Origin: Neoarius graeffei
Taxonomy: Eukaryota; Chordata; Actinopteri; Siluriformes; Ariidae
DNA: 64,000 nt
Direction: 5' to 3'
NCBI RefSeq assembly: GCF_027579695.1
Contig: NC_083582.1
Location: forward strand, 1,563,378 to 1,627,377
The notes below the pieces were generated by a model. It saw only the letters and a list, made by a program, of their open reading frames with translations, was not told the origin of the DNA and made no database searches. A program made the translations under genes and the position numbers. Positions 52,528 to 63,790 of this stretch are shown here, in pieces; the first letter of the stretch is position 1; the number at the start of each line of letters is the position of its first letter.

Positions 52528-52799
52528 TGATCCCATGATGCTCATTAGTGTGTGTGATTGAATTAGCTGCTCTGGTATTCCTGCTGCTCCTGAACGTGGT
52601 TCATTGTTGATGTCATGTGGAATCTGACCATCCTGAAATCCTGGGTTTATTTTAAAGAAAGATCCCACAAGCGCAGTTTTCCAGCAGAACATTCCCCAAA
52701 GAAAGGGTTTGTTTAAAAATATAAAAATAATAGACATCCTGGTGATAATTACACAAGACGTATTAAGACACTCCGTATTGATTTCATTAAAGATCAGCC

Positions 52800-53660
52800 T
52801 TTGTTTCTCAGAACCTCGGAGTGTCTGGGTCTGAAATCATCCAGGTTCTGGAGCAGTGGTGATGGAAAGGTCCTCCAAGTTTCAACCAACAAACCTTTCC
52901 ATTCATCCTCACAAGTGCATCAACAATCTGCTCATTTAGTCTTCATTAAAGCCCACAGATGCTCTACAGGGTTCAGGGCGGGGCTGTAGGGTATAGGGTG
53001 GGACTGTGGGGGGGGTTATGCTACGAAGTTGTGGGGTTTAGGGGTTTAGGGCGGGTCTGTAGGGGTTTAGGGCGGGTCTGTAGGGGTTGAGGGCGGGTCT
53101 GTAGGGGTTTAGGGCGGGTCTGTAGGGGTTTAGGGCGGGTCTCTGGGAAGTGTTCTTACAAAAGACAGCTGAAGGATCATCATCCTGATGAAAAATCCAC
53201 TTCTGTCTTTTGAATAATTTCTTTGCTGATTTCTGCAGAGTTTCTTCCAGAACGTTTCTGTAAACTTCGACATTTATGATGCCATCAGTGAACACGAGCT
53301 CCTCAAACCCCTGTAGGAAAACCAGCCCCCGACTCCTCTGTGATCTGTAGAACCCTTACTACCCTTCCTGCAGGTTGTTTGAAATTCTTCTCCTGGCTTT
53401 CAGATCTTATCAGATCCGTCCAAGCTGTGTTTGACTTTATCTGAAAATTAGACGGTTCTCCAGAAGCTGCTGTCTGCCTGTGCATGTTCTGCATGTTCTT
53501 TTGCAGAGCCTTTGTGATTCTGGAGGCTGATGAATGGTTTGTGCTGCGTTACTCTCCCTGCGTACTCGAGCTCGTTGAGCCTGTTTTGAATCGTTTGTGC
53601 TCTCGCTGTGTCTCGTAAATCTCATTGATGCTGTTTTTCTTGATTTGTCTCGCGGTGATT
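52800..53660 (-). pseudogene. Tc1-like transposase remnant
   Basis: On the minus strand, ELVFTDGIINVEVYRNVLEE and KWIFHQDDDPSAV (53300-53160) match the second catalytic region of Tc1-like transposases (FxDGxxNxxxYxxIL..., QQDNDP). PALNPVEHLWALMKTK (about 52990-52940) matches the third (P-LNPIEHLW). Between them the sequence is interrupted by a 21-bp tandem repeat. Upstream fragments (53303-53625) in different frames probably belong to the N-terminal part. Multiple stops and frameshifts: a dead copy inside ttyh2 intron 2. The ends were not identified. Confidence 0.75.
53035..53145 (-). repeat. 21-bp coding-derived minisatellite in the Tc1 remnant
   Basis: Five copies of a GGGTTTAGGGCGGGTCTGTAG-like 21-bp unit (last copy variant). 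Read on the minus strand each unit is PALNPYR, seven codons, in frame with the transposase LNP motif region. Confidence 0.9.
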
Positions 53661-53707
53661 CCTGTCTGTTACATTACAGGTCTTTAACAGACACTTTAAT
53701 CCAGAGC

Positions 53708-53708
<1 letters not shown>

Positions 53709-53762
<54 letters not shown>
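53709..53762. repeat. (AC)n microsatellite
   Basis: About 26 uninterrupted AC units next to the 3' end of LINE copy A. Confidence 0.97.
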
Positions 53763-53764
<2 letters not shown>

Positions 53765-53765
<1 letters not shown>

Positions 53766-54510
53766 AGTACTTTTATTTGGATCACAGCACAAGAAAAATC
53801 CACAGATCCAAACATTACTGGAAACCACTGCAGATTTGTAAAAGTGATCATTCAATTAGTCAATCCAACAATATCTATGGAAAAATATGACATCTCCGTC
53901 TCCAAATGGACAAGCGACCTATTATGGCAGATATGGAACAGTACTTCGCCAGTCTCTTTGCGGTTGTTTTTCGTAGCCCACATAGTTGCATTCCTGATAG
54001 AACAAGTTTGTGTACATGTCCAAGACTCCCAAATACTAGAACAACTAGTTTACATTGAAATCCAAGGCCCATGATAGTATTGACAAGTGTCTGGTATTTC
54101 AACATTTTATAATTAAAGCATGTGTCCATATACAGATCAAAAGAGCAACCTACTTCCACAAGTATTGCTATTCTATTGTTTTTGTCTATGATGGTTATAT
54201 CTGGAGTGTTTTGGAAATTATCTAATAGTACATTAGTAATGTCAGAGTTAAACCACGCAATTTGCACAGCACTATGTTTATACATACTGGTGGGCGCTTC
54301 AGATGTTCCTTTAATGCTATCTGCAATTATGTCAACCAATCGGTCATGCCTAGCTGTATAAAGGCCCTTGTAAAAATGACAGCCATTAAGGATGTGCTAT
54401 TGTTTCGTTTTCACGAGTGGAGGTATGGAGAATGCAGTATGGGTCTTGATTGGACGGATACCAGGTAGCTAGATTATATTTTTTTGGGAGGACTTGAAGG
54501 CGAGCACACA
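53765..54510 (-). pseudogene. LINE copy A, 5'-truncated, RLE-type endonuclease end
   Basis: The minus-strand frame 54339-53875 has NTPDITIIDKNNRIAILVEVG, the PD...E core of a restriction-like endonuclease. The tail GSLGHVHKLVLSG, LAKYCSISAIIG and IWRRR follows, as in LINE copy B. Upstream (about 54510-54440) LQVLPKKYNLATWYP is the matching pre-zinc-finger segment in a shifted frame. RLE-type C-termini are found in the R2, R4, NeSL and HERO groups; fish carry Rex6 and HERO elements of this kind. The copy is truncated at its 5' end, exactly where LINE B is inserted. Confidence 0.8.
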
Positions 54511-57500
54511 TTATTTTTATTTGGACCCAAGAGAAAAACAAAGAATACAAGATCCAAATAACTTGGAAGAGGTTATTGACCGGCTGACAGATCTTAATGG
54601 CTTACACACTTATACTAATATTGTTGTTAATAAATCAATCGACTTTCAAGGATAAACAAAACATCTTCGTTTCCATATTTGCATGCTACCAATGATAGCT
54701 GAAACAGAACAATATTTTGCCAATACTTTTGCGCTCCCCTTTTGCAGTCCCCCTATCTGCAATCCTCTAACAACATTCTTATGTATATGACCTAAGCTCC
54801 CAAAAACCAATACTATTAACTTGCATTCATATCCCAGCTGGAGGATGCGTTCCTGTAATGGTTGGTATTTTAGTAGCTTGGAATAATAGCAAGTGTCCAT
54901 GTAGGAATCAAAGCAGCACCCCACTTCTGTAATAAGCACAGAGTTCTCTAATTTATTTACAATCACAATATCTGGGGTATTTGGAATGTTTTTGAAATAA
55001 TCATTATCTGTGTTTTGATTAAACCAGTTTGTTTTTACAGTACTGTGTAGAAAAACATTACAATCATTTCCTTGATTTATATTTTTTAAATCCTTTGCAA
55101 CCAAACTGACTAGACAGTCATGCCTGGCTACATACTGTCCCTTGTAGTAATTACATCCGGTTAATATGTGGGCTACTGTTTCATTTTCTTGATCATTTAT
55201 GTGCAGTATACAATTGGGGTATATTTGGAAGGATACCATGTTGCCAGGTTATATCTTGTTGGGAGGCATTGAAGTCTTGCCTTAATTGTAAAGGTAAGGA
55301 TTTCTTCTGAGATGAAGTTGTTTTTTAAAACAGAATGTGAAGTTAAATGATCAGCAAATGGTAAATGTGCTAGCTTTCCCTGTAATTTAAGGCTTTTCCA
55401 ATGTTGTGCGCTTTGTGTTTGTCTGTGATGTAGAAGTGAATGTCTAATGTTTTTAAGATGTAAATGACAGGGTGGGGCGTTATTTGTATTCAGGACCACC
55501 AGCGTGGAGATTTGATGGTTAGATAAGATGTCCTCAAGCGCTGCTGCTGCTCCATCGGGTCCTAGCCAGGAGAGTTCTACTCCTGTACGTTGGCAAAGGT
55601 CATTGAGATCGATCCAGTCCGAGCGCACACCGAATCCAGCCGCCTTCATGTCTAGCTTTCCGTTTGCTTTTAGTTTGAACCCAAGAAACTGGGGCTCATT
55701 TAGGGAGGCGACAGGAATTTTACGTCGCTGTAGATGTAAGAGAAGCGATTCGTGCGCCAGCTCTCTGACAGCTGGGTCGTCATTGTTCAGCATATTAATC
55801 AGATGGGCAATTCTAACCGAGGTGTAAAGCCATTCAATATTTGGGACACCTAGGCCCCCGCTTCTGCGCGGTTGGTAAATAATGTCTCTTGTCGTATGAC
55901 TATTTAGTCCAAGCCATTTTCGCGTCAATCTCACGGTTTCATTATTCAACATTGCCAGCGTCTGTTGTGCAATATGGACATTAGAGAAGAGATGCTGGAT
56001 TTTAGCCAGGGCTATGACACTAATGGCCTCGATTTTCATCAGGATGGAAAGGGGAGAAGAATCTATCATTGCGAGCCTTTTAGTGTACTCCTGGCACAGC
56101 TCTATCACTTGTTCCTCCCAATCGCCAGCAACATATCCTTATTTGGGACACAAATTCAATGTTTCGTGGCGTTCGTACACACGAATGGGATTATTCAATA
56201 TCGAAAAGGCAGGGGGTTTATCAGACTTTGATTTATACCATCTATTTCCTCCACTTCGCCTCTCATAGAATGCAGCGCATTTTGTGTGTTTGATGTCCAG
56301 GCCTGACCACTGTATGAACTGCTCAGTGCGTATGAGCATGTTGTGAATCGTGTGCTCATCCCTAGATGATATTTCCACGTCATCTGTGTAACCTTGCACG
56401 GGGTTCGGGGAGCGCGCACCTGCTGGCGCGCACTGGCACATCCACTTAAGCCAGGAGTTTATTGCCAGTACAAAGTTAATGGCGCTCCATGGGCACCCAG
56501 TCTTTATGCCAATTTTGAGTGGAACTGGACTGGTCAATGCATTTCCACATATCACTTGAATGAAGGAGTTTTCGTATATATCTTTGATAATGTTCATATA
56601 CAGTCGAGGCAGTCTTATTTCTTCTAATGCATGATACATTACATTGTGGGGAAGTGTACCAAATGCATCACGGAAATCAAGAAAAACAGTAAAAAGTTTA
56701 GCAGAAGAGTGTTTAAAGTCATCTATTCCAGTTTTAAGAGAAAAGACGTGCTCGTTCATTCCTTGTCTGTTAATGTATGCTTTTTGTTTTGGTGAAAGTA
56801 TCTCAGTCTCTACTAACCATGGCAGGATTCAAGACAGAAGGCATTTCATAAACAATTTATATACTGTTGGCAGTAGGGAAATGTCTCTCCAGGTTGAGGG
56901 ATCATTTGGTATATTGTCTTTTTTGGGGATGCGATAAATCAAAGCCCCTTTCCATGATTCCGGAACTTTACCATTCCTCAGACAGATGTTAAATATGTTG
57001 GTTAGAACTGGACACAATACCCCTTTGTTTGTTTGTTTTTAATGTTTCATATGTGACTCCATCAAGTCCACAAGCTTTGATATTGGGCAAGTTGTTAATT
57101 ACTTTCTCTACCTCGGGGACAGTGAACAGTGAGGTGTTCAATTGGTGGCACTCTATCGGGGTTACAATCTCTGGCCATGGAGGCATGTCTAATGCAGATT
57201 CGAGCCCTTCGGGCGCGCATTTGGAGATATAGTAATCGTGCACAATTTGTACATCGTTCACGCAGGCAGGTGTGTTTGGATAAACGCTGTTGTTCAGAAT
57301 AATCTGAATGGCCTTAGATTTTCTATTTTGCCAAAGATATACCAGTTTTTCTTTGCCCACCTGCTTTTGTTGGTGTCCTCCATTCCACTCTGCTCCAAGC
57401 GCTGGCTGAACCACCTCTCGCAAAAAGCGCAGCTCCGCCTCAATCCAGCCAGCCAGGGAGTCTGTGGTTTGGGCCTCGGGCAACTTTGTTTTGGTTGTTG

Positions 57501-58086
57501 GCATTTTCTTCAATATACGGATTGTGAATTTCAAAAATTGCACTCCCAGTGGCTTTCCGTTCCTCTTGGTGATAGTAAAGATTCCATTTTTGAAGTAAAC
57601 TCCGTTCAAAATACGGAAGAGTTTTATCCACTTAGTAGGCGTTTCTCCTGAGAAGAGGAAGTTGTGTTTATCCTCGAAATGTTTAGTATCCAGGGACTTT
57701 CGAAACCCTCTCTCTTGGTTTTGGAATATAATCCACTCATCCTTGTCCAGTGTTCTGACCATCGTGGAGAAAGGGTCCGGGTGAGTAGAATTCCCCTCTC
57801 CTGTGCTTTTAGGCACGGGGTCATGAATGGCCCATTTTCGTTTGTAGATTCTGCCAGTCTGCAGAGCGTCTTTGAACGCGCTCTTCACAATTGCTAATAG
57901 GCACATTGTTAAGAGTAAAAGCCTTATGTCAGCCATGTCAAAAGTTTGACCTTTTCCCTACATTAACGCTGGCAGTTACAACGGGTGTGGTGGCTGGATA
58001 ATCACAGGTGCGTGCAGGTAACCCTGACGCGCTCCACCGTGGCCATGTTGTGTGCGGCCATCTTGCCAATACTTTTATTTTATTAC
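54511..58086 (-). mobile_element. LINE copy B, near full-length RLE-type retrotransposon, inactivated
   Basis: The minus-strand coding starts MADIRLL at 57936, after a short 5' UTR. The reverse transcriptase begins near KACGLDGVTYETLK, followed by WRDISLLPTVYK, FLDFRDAFGTLPH and the catalytic YTDDVEIS. A zinc-finger-like segment AHILTGCNYYKG...RHD and an RLE endonuclease (TPDIVIVNKLENSVLITEVG) follow, with the end at 54646. The reading frame is broken: a frameshift near 57010 at an (AAAC)n run, in-frame stops at about 56828 and 56139, and a frameshift near 55215. The 3' UTR runs to 54511. Near-identical segments of about 36 bp (54474-54510 and 58087-58122) look like a target site duplication. 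The family is R4/Rex6- or HERO-like; the clade was not settled by eye. Confidence 0.82.
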
Positions 58087-59422
58087 TTATATTTTGTTGG
58101 GAGGACTTGAAGGCGAGCGCGCACACACACACACACACACAGCACCTGGGGAGCAGATGGGGGTTCGGTGCCTTTTAAGGGCACTTCAGCCAGGGATTTC
58201 CATCGAACCAGCGACCCTTTGGGCCCAACACTGCTTCTCTCCCCTTTGGGCCGTAACTGTTGGCTGCTTGCAAGTTCTTCATCCTCGAGCTATTTTTTTG
58301 TACAGTATATCCAGCTGTGGATGGATGTCGTCTTTGTGCAAACAGATGATGCGAGAAATTTTCTCTAATCTTCCATCCCTCCACTTAATTATTTATATTT
58401 CAGTGATTTTTAACCAGCTGCTCCTGAGGTCATTTATCGCGGATGTTTGTAGTCGACTATCTTCACTTTCACTTTCCTCCAGGAGCCCGAGCACAAAACC
58501 ACGTGGTGCGTTTCACCACACGAACTGTGGATTATCTGCGACAACCAGAACAGACTTCAGTGTCTGAATACTTTTTAATTTCTCAATAGTAATCTGCTGT
58601 TATTTTTATATTTTTAAACAGAATCAGTTTTTGGAAGTGGTTGTGCTTGTGGTATCTTTCTTTAAAATAATTACCCCTTGGTTTAACGCGTTGTTTACTA
58701 AAGCAGTGAAAAGTCAGCGGCTCGGTCTCAGATCTTTACATTTATATCCCGTTAGTGTTCTTATTAAAACCTGGCTGTTTCAGGGCTTTGTTTTAAAGGA
58801 CGAGGAAACGGTCATGACGGGGAAGTGGAGGAAGTGACTTGAACACTAAAGCAGTGCGTTAAAGCCCTTTGGCTGAGTTTGGATGGCTGGAGCAGAACAT
58901 GTTGTGGTGAAAGTGCTGAGTGCGGTGATGGATTACGGTGTCGTGTCGTTACTTTGCGCTGTAAACAGCCGTGTTAATGGATTTGAGACACGAGCAGGAC
59001 GTTGGAGACTCTTTTGTTCTGCCTGGATTTTTTCCCAGTGACAGACAATACAGCACTGTGGGTCGTGTCCCAAATGATTATTCTCCGCCTCCTCCCCCAC
59101 CCTGTCCCGAGGCCTGTCCTCAAGTGTCCCTGGTGGTGTTTGGTGAAGAAGAATTCCTCTGGAATGATGAAGGAGCGCCACAAAGTGATCAGTGTTGAAT
59201 ATTTCATTTATTCCACAGCGCTGCTGAGTTCTGGACTCTGATTGGTCAGAAGAGAAGGTGTTGATTAATTCTCTCTAACAGCAGCTCTGACAGTAGCGCA
59301 GGTTTATATTAATGTTATCGTTTCTATAGTAACCGATCATTCACAGGGCTGTGTCCAGCAGACGCTCTACTGATGGTAAACAGATTAAAAATGGTTGATA
59401 TGGTGAAGTTTTCTAAGAGGAG

Positions 59423-59426
<4 letters not shown>

Positions 59427-59476
<50 letters not shown>
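59427..59476. repeat. (GT)n microsatellite
   Basis: About 24 GT units inside ttyh2 intron 2. Confidence 0.97.
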
Positions 59477-59479
<3 letters not shown>

Positions 59480-60002
59480 GTCTCTGGAAGGAGTCTCCAG
59501 TCAGAAATAAAGCTGGAACTTGAGGTTTCTGACGTCTTCAGGACCGAGGAGGAGTTTACTCTTCTTTACGGTTTCTCAGGAACACGGTGGAACAGGCTGT
59601 GATTATAATAATAATTCCACGTCGTGGGAAAACGGTGCCGCTTTCGCTGGCAGATTTACGGCGTTGTGTCTATTACACTGTCCGAGAAAGAAAACACCAG
59701 CTTATCTCCTGCTCCTCTCTGGTCAGAAGAACCTTTTTATGCTCCTGCAGAACCAGCTATGATGATGTGTTTATAAAACCCAGCGGATCAGGAAACCCTG
59801 ACACGAACCCGGTAAAGTGGCTGCGGCTGGCCGGGTCGCTTCAGGGTTCTGTTTCACACCTCGCTTTACTCACGGTTTATTCAGCAGGATTCACACGGAG
59901 AGGGAAAATCTGGACTCTGTCAGGAGATGATTTGTGCATGTTCTGTTCAATTAATTAAAGTGATTTTATACTAACAATCAATAGTATCACCAAAAGTATG
60001 TA

Positions 60003-60021
60003 CCCCCCCCCCCCCCCCCCC
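60003..60021. repeat. Poly-C run
   Basis: About 18-19 consecutive C at a point where the sequence resembles the end of a fish DNA transposon (CAAAAGTATGTA before it). Confidence 0.9.
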
Positions 60022-60733
60022 GACGATCATACCCATGGCCTTGTTGAACGTATCGTTCCAGATTTATTCCCCTTTTCCTGTTATAATGAGCTCCACTCTT
60101 CTGCGAAGTCTTTCCACTAGACTTTGGGGCGTGGCTGTGGGGATTTACGTTCAGGAGTGAAATCAGACCCTGATCAGAGCTTTCCCTAAGGCGCGGATAC
60201 GTGGCGCTTTGCCGCACTGTGCATCGTCAGGACCGCGCTGTCACTTGCACACCAAAAAAAAAAAATCCATACCATAAATTGAAGAATGCAGAGTACTTTC
60301 TGCACCTAAATGTCTCCTATTCCCCTCTGAAACCTATCGAAATAGGAAGATATTGTAATGTATAGGTCTAGACGATCCTGGTACTCAACCCAGAAGTGAA
60401 AATAAAGGGTTTCGCTGCGTGCACTGACTGCCGTTCACAGCCAGACATAAAACCACATTCTCTGGTCACTAGATGGCGCTGTTGCATGATTTGACCTCGA
60501 TTCTGTTCCTGGCCTCCTGGAATTGGAAAATGAAGAGGCGTGCTATATTGTTCAGTATTATGTTTTTTTTTGTGCGATGAAATTAAATATTTCTGTGAAT
60601 TGACTGTTTCCAGTGTTTTTCATTTCAAATCTAATTTTGCCCCTTGCAGATTTGACAAGGTAAAAAACAATGGTGAATTGTGCCTCAATCAGCCCTAAAT
60701 GCCACCAGAGTGCACCATTTGAAGTCTTTAATT

Positions 60734-62404
60734 TCAGCATTTTCCGGGGGAGTTTGCCCGGAAGGCGCCTACAACATGGCCGGCCTTCCTGATGATCTTA
60801 CTGAGTCTGTTCATGTCCTTCACCCTCAAGCTGCTGCCCCAGCAGACGACAGCGTACAGGATGGCGCTGGCCACCACAGACTCATAGAACATCCACAGCA
60901 TCGTTCGGCAGATGTTGAAGGACCTCAGCCGTCTCAGAAAATAGAGACGACTCTGGCTCTTTTTATATACAGTGTCCACGTTTTTGGACCAGTCCAGTTT
61001 ATTATCCAAGTACACCCCCAGGTACTTATATTCCTCCACCATGTCCACACTGACCCCATGGATGTTAACAGGGTTCACCGGAGCCCCGATTCTCTTCAGA
61101 TCGACCACCAGTTCTTTTGTCTTCGTCACGTTGAGCTGTAGGTGGTTCTTCCTGCTCCAAGTGACAAAGTTGTCCACCACCGTCCTGTACTCGCTCTCAT
61201 CACCACCAGTAATACGTCCAACCACTGCAGAGTCATCAGAAAATTTCTGGAGGTGGCAGGTCTCTGTGCAGCAGTTGAAATCAGTGGTGTAGAGAGTGAA
61301 AAGGAAAGGAGAAAGGACAGTCCCTTGTGGAGCCCCGGTGTTGCTGATCACTCTGTCCGACACGCAGTACTGCAAGCGCACGTACTGTGGTCTACCAGTC
61401 AAATAATCCACCATCCAGGACACCAGTGGGGCATCCACCTGCATCGCTGTCAACTTCTCACCCAGCAGAGCCAGCCAGATGGTGTCAAAAGCACTGGAGA
61501 AATCAAAAAACATGATCCTCACAGTGCTGGCTGGCTTGTCCAGGTGGCCGTAGACTTTGTTGAGTGGGTAGATGATTGCGTCCTCTACTCCAAGACGGGG
61601 CTGGTAAGCGAATTGAAGGGGGTCAAGAAGTGGTTGGACCATAGGTTGGATCTGCTCCAGGATGAGTCTCTCAAGGGTCTTCATGATGTGTGACGTCAAT
61701 GCCACGGGCCTGTAGTCTTTGAGGTCACTGGGACGCGGCTTCTTTGGTACAAGGACGAGGCATGACGTCTTCCACAGTACGGGGACCCTCTGAAGGCCCA
61801 GGCTCATGTTGAAGACCTGCTGAAGTACTCCACTTAGCTGGAGGGCACAGGTCTTCAGGGCCCTGGGGCTAACATCATCCGGGCCTGCTGATTTTCCTGC
61901 ATGGAGTCTCTTTAGCTGTCTTCTCACTTGCTCCTCGCTGATGATCAGTGTGGAGGTGATGGGTGGGGGGGGGATGAAGGTGTTTCTTGGGGGGGGTGCT
62001 CAGCCAGGGGGTCTGTTGAGGAGGTGCGAGCAAGGTCCTGAAATGGGGATGAGGTTGGACAAGAAGAAGCGGGGGAGGGGAGAGAATGTGAAGTGTGTGG
62101 TTGTAGCCATCCCGCAGAAGAGTGGTGGTGGTGGGTTGGAATCACGCCATCAAATCTGTTGAAGTAGAGATTCAGCTCATTCGCCCTTTCCGCATTGCCA
62201 TCCACTCCTTCACTGTTGGTTGGCTTGTAATCAGTGATGGTCTTCATTCCACTCCACACCTCTCTCATGTTGTTCTGTTGGAGTTTCCACTCCAGCTTTC
62301 TCCGGTACTTTTCCTTGGCCTCCCTGATCGTTGCTCTCAGTTCACGTTGTACTCCTCGCACCTCCTCCTTGTTGCCGGCTCTGAAATATTTCTTTCTTGT
62401 TCAG
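60734..62404 (-). pseudogene. L2-like LINE reverse transcriptase fragment
   Basis: The long minus-strand frame 61927-60734 (397 aa) holds a nearly complete reverse transcriptase. It begins LHAGKSAGPDDVSPRALK, then LVPKKPRPSDLKDYRPVALT, FFDFSSAFDTI, NTGAPQGTVLSPFLFTLYT and the catalytic FSDDSAVVG, then the thumb (EYKYLGVYLDNKLDW). The upstream frame 62361-61945 matches the linker before the reverse transcriptase (REAKEKYRRKLEWKLQQNN, VWSGMKTITDYKP). G-rich runs on the + strand around 61960-62000 break the join. The 5' endonuclease is absent (truncation at about 62404), and the 3' end is cut within the C-terminal region (ends FRANSPGKC). The motifs fit the L2 branch of the CR1 group in fish. 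It lies antisense to ttyh2 in intron 2. Confidence 0.88.
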
Positions 62405-62414
62405 GGCAGGCATA

Positions 62415-62700
62415 TTCCTCTCTGATTTTAAATAATAATACAAAAAAGTTTAGGCTAAACACATAGCCTACGTGTTCAATTAATTAAAGAAAATGACCCA
62501 AAAATGTTGGCTACAACTGTGCACTACTAAAAGACATAGGCATATAGAAAACGATAGCCTGATTTTAATAATACAAAAAAACTTAGGCTAAACACACAGC
62601 CTACATGTTCAATAAATTCAGAAAATTACCCCAAAATGTACAACTGCACTGCACTAGCCTACTTAAACACAGGCATAGTATAGAAAACGATAGCCTGAAC
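62415..62700. repeat. ~134-bp tandem duplication
   Basis: Two diverged copies share the order AATAATACAAAAAA, TTAGGCTAAACACA, AGCCTAC-TGTTCAAT, GCACTA and ATAGAAAACGATAGCCTGA. The first runs about 62428-62561 and the second about 62563-62700. They probably form the 3' side of the adjacent hAT copy. Confidence 0.8.
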
Positions 62701-62701
62701 T

Positions 62702-63352
62702 GAAATAATAAATTTCGCTTTGCAATGAACTCGTGGCTCAATATTTCTTTAAGTTTACAATTAATTTCTCACCCTGACCCTGTCCTTCTTTCTTTTTCTT
62801 CTGGAAGTGTGCTTTCAAGAAACAGAGAGCGTCGATAGACTCTGCGCTAAGGCAGTTTCGGATTTTCGTGACAAATTGGCCGCAGATAGAAAATGCTCTC
62901 TCCGCCTCCACGGAAGTAGACATCTAGCGTTCATGAACGTTTCGAACCTTTCGATGGGCTTTCTTTGGGACATTTCTCATGCTGAGTTTCTAAATGTCTG
63001 CGCAATCCACTTGTTGATCCCCCAGAACACTTGATAACCCGGTCACACAACATACACTTAGCGCTGTCATTCTCTACTTTTTGAAAATGCCCCCATACAA
63101 AACTGGTCGAAGACCCAGACATCATTGGCAGAGTATAGGCCTAGCCTACTGCTGGTGGTTCTGTATTACCGTCACTACTGCGGCACCGTCGCCTCCATCA
63201 ACGTTACTGTATGTCAACAAATAGACGCGCACCATTGATTATTTTTTTTTATATTAGGCTATTTTCCCGGTTTCCCGTCATAACCTTTCCCGGGAATCTA
63301 GAAATAGTTTTGATCAGATTTCCCGGGAACCCCGGGTCCCGGGATTGAACCC
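62702..63352 (-). pseudogene. Internally deleted hAT (Ac-like) transposon copy
   Basis: On the minus strand, 63125-62931 encodes a BED zinc finger (VWGHFQKVENDSAKCMLCD...GLRRHLETQHE). Directly after it, 62923-62738 encodes the hAT C-terminal dimerisation motif (STSVEAERAFSICGQFV, SIDALCFLKAHF) in another frame. The several hundred residues that normally separate them are missing, so this is an internal-deletion derivative. Upstream sequence TAGGGTTCAATCCCGGGACC (inverse of about 63352-63333) resembles hAT terminal repeats with CCCGGG palindromes. The left end and an 8-bp duplication were not securely found. Confidence 0.75.
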
Positions 63353-63564
63353 TAGTGTGGAGTTGTTGCGTGGCTGCGCTGAAAAAAAAGTTTTGCAACT
63401 GCAAGCAAAAACACCAAAACTCTTGTAACCCTCATAGTGGCTTGATTACAGTGTTATGGTAACGGGGGAAAAACCCCCGAAGATAAGACAAGTAGGAAAA
63501 ATAGAGAAAAAGGATCAGGAGCATTCGTTGCAGGCTGCATGCGAGCTGGCGCATGCGCACTTAG

Positions 63565-63606
63565 CAAGGCAAATTTGAATTTCCCTCCAGGGATTAATAA
63601 AGTGAT
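63565..63606 (+). repeat. LINE 3' tail fragment
   Basis: TTTGAATTTCCCTCCAGGGA followed by TTAATAAAGTGATTCTGATTC matches the very common 3'-end tail of fish and vertebrate LINEs, here about 90 bp before the exon 3 acceptor. Confidence 0.55.
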
Positions 63607-63696
63607 TCTGATTCATTCTATAAAGACATCAAAAACGTTTCTCAGCAGTGTGTGTGATGAAAAACTACGTTTCTGCTTCTTTCTTTTTTTTCACAG

Positions 63697-63790
63697 TATC
63701 GCAGTTGGCGTGGGTTTCTATGGTAACAGTGAGACCAATGATGGAGTGTATCAGCTGACCTACTCCCTGTACAACACCAATCACACACTG
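63697..63790 (+). CDS. ttyh2: Tweety family member 2, exon 3 (3' end uncertain)
   Basis: The acceptor TTTTTTCACAG ends at 63696. The first base completes the split Cys codon from exon 2. The exon reads IAVGVGFYGNSETNDGVYQL then TYSLYNTNHTL, very close to the mammalian TTYH2 segment (AVGVGFYGNSETNDGAYQL) that follows the second membrane helix. The FYGNSETNDG form distinguishes TTYH2 from TTYH1 (SETSDG) and TTYH3 (GETCDG), which supports the paralogue call. I place the donor at CTG|GTGGGC (63790/63791), which leaves phase 0, because sequence beyond (VGRAFF, stop) no longer resembles the family. The rest of the gene, encoding most of the protein, is outside the window. Confidence 0.85.

Larger units (their letters stand above)
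58087..60733 (+). other. ttyh2 intron 2 sequence, mostly unassigned
   Basis: Short repeats lie here: (AC)n at 58121-58140, (GT)n at 59427-59476 and a C run at 60003-60021. A GGTTCGGTGCC...AAGGGCACTTCAG segment (58160-58190) is common in fish dispersed repeats. Sequence at about 59980-60200 (CCACTAGACTTTGGGGCGTG, GTGGCTGTGGGGATTT) also looks like a fish transposon remnant. Open frames show no convincing protein. Confidence 0.5.

Noticed and set aside
58933..59958. Several 75-123 residue open frames on both strands in ttyh2 intron 2
   Set aside because: They show no recognisable motifs, overlap one another on opposite strands and have no splice or homology support.
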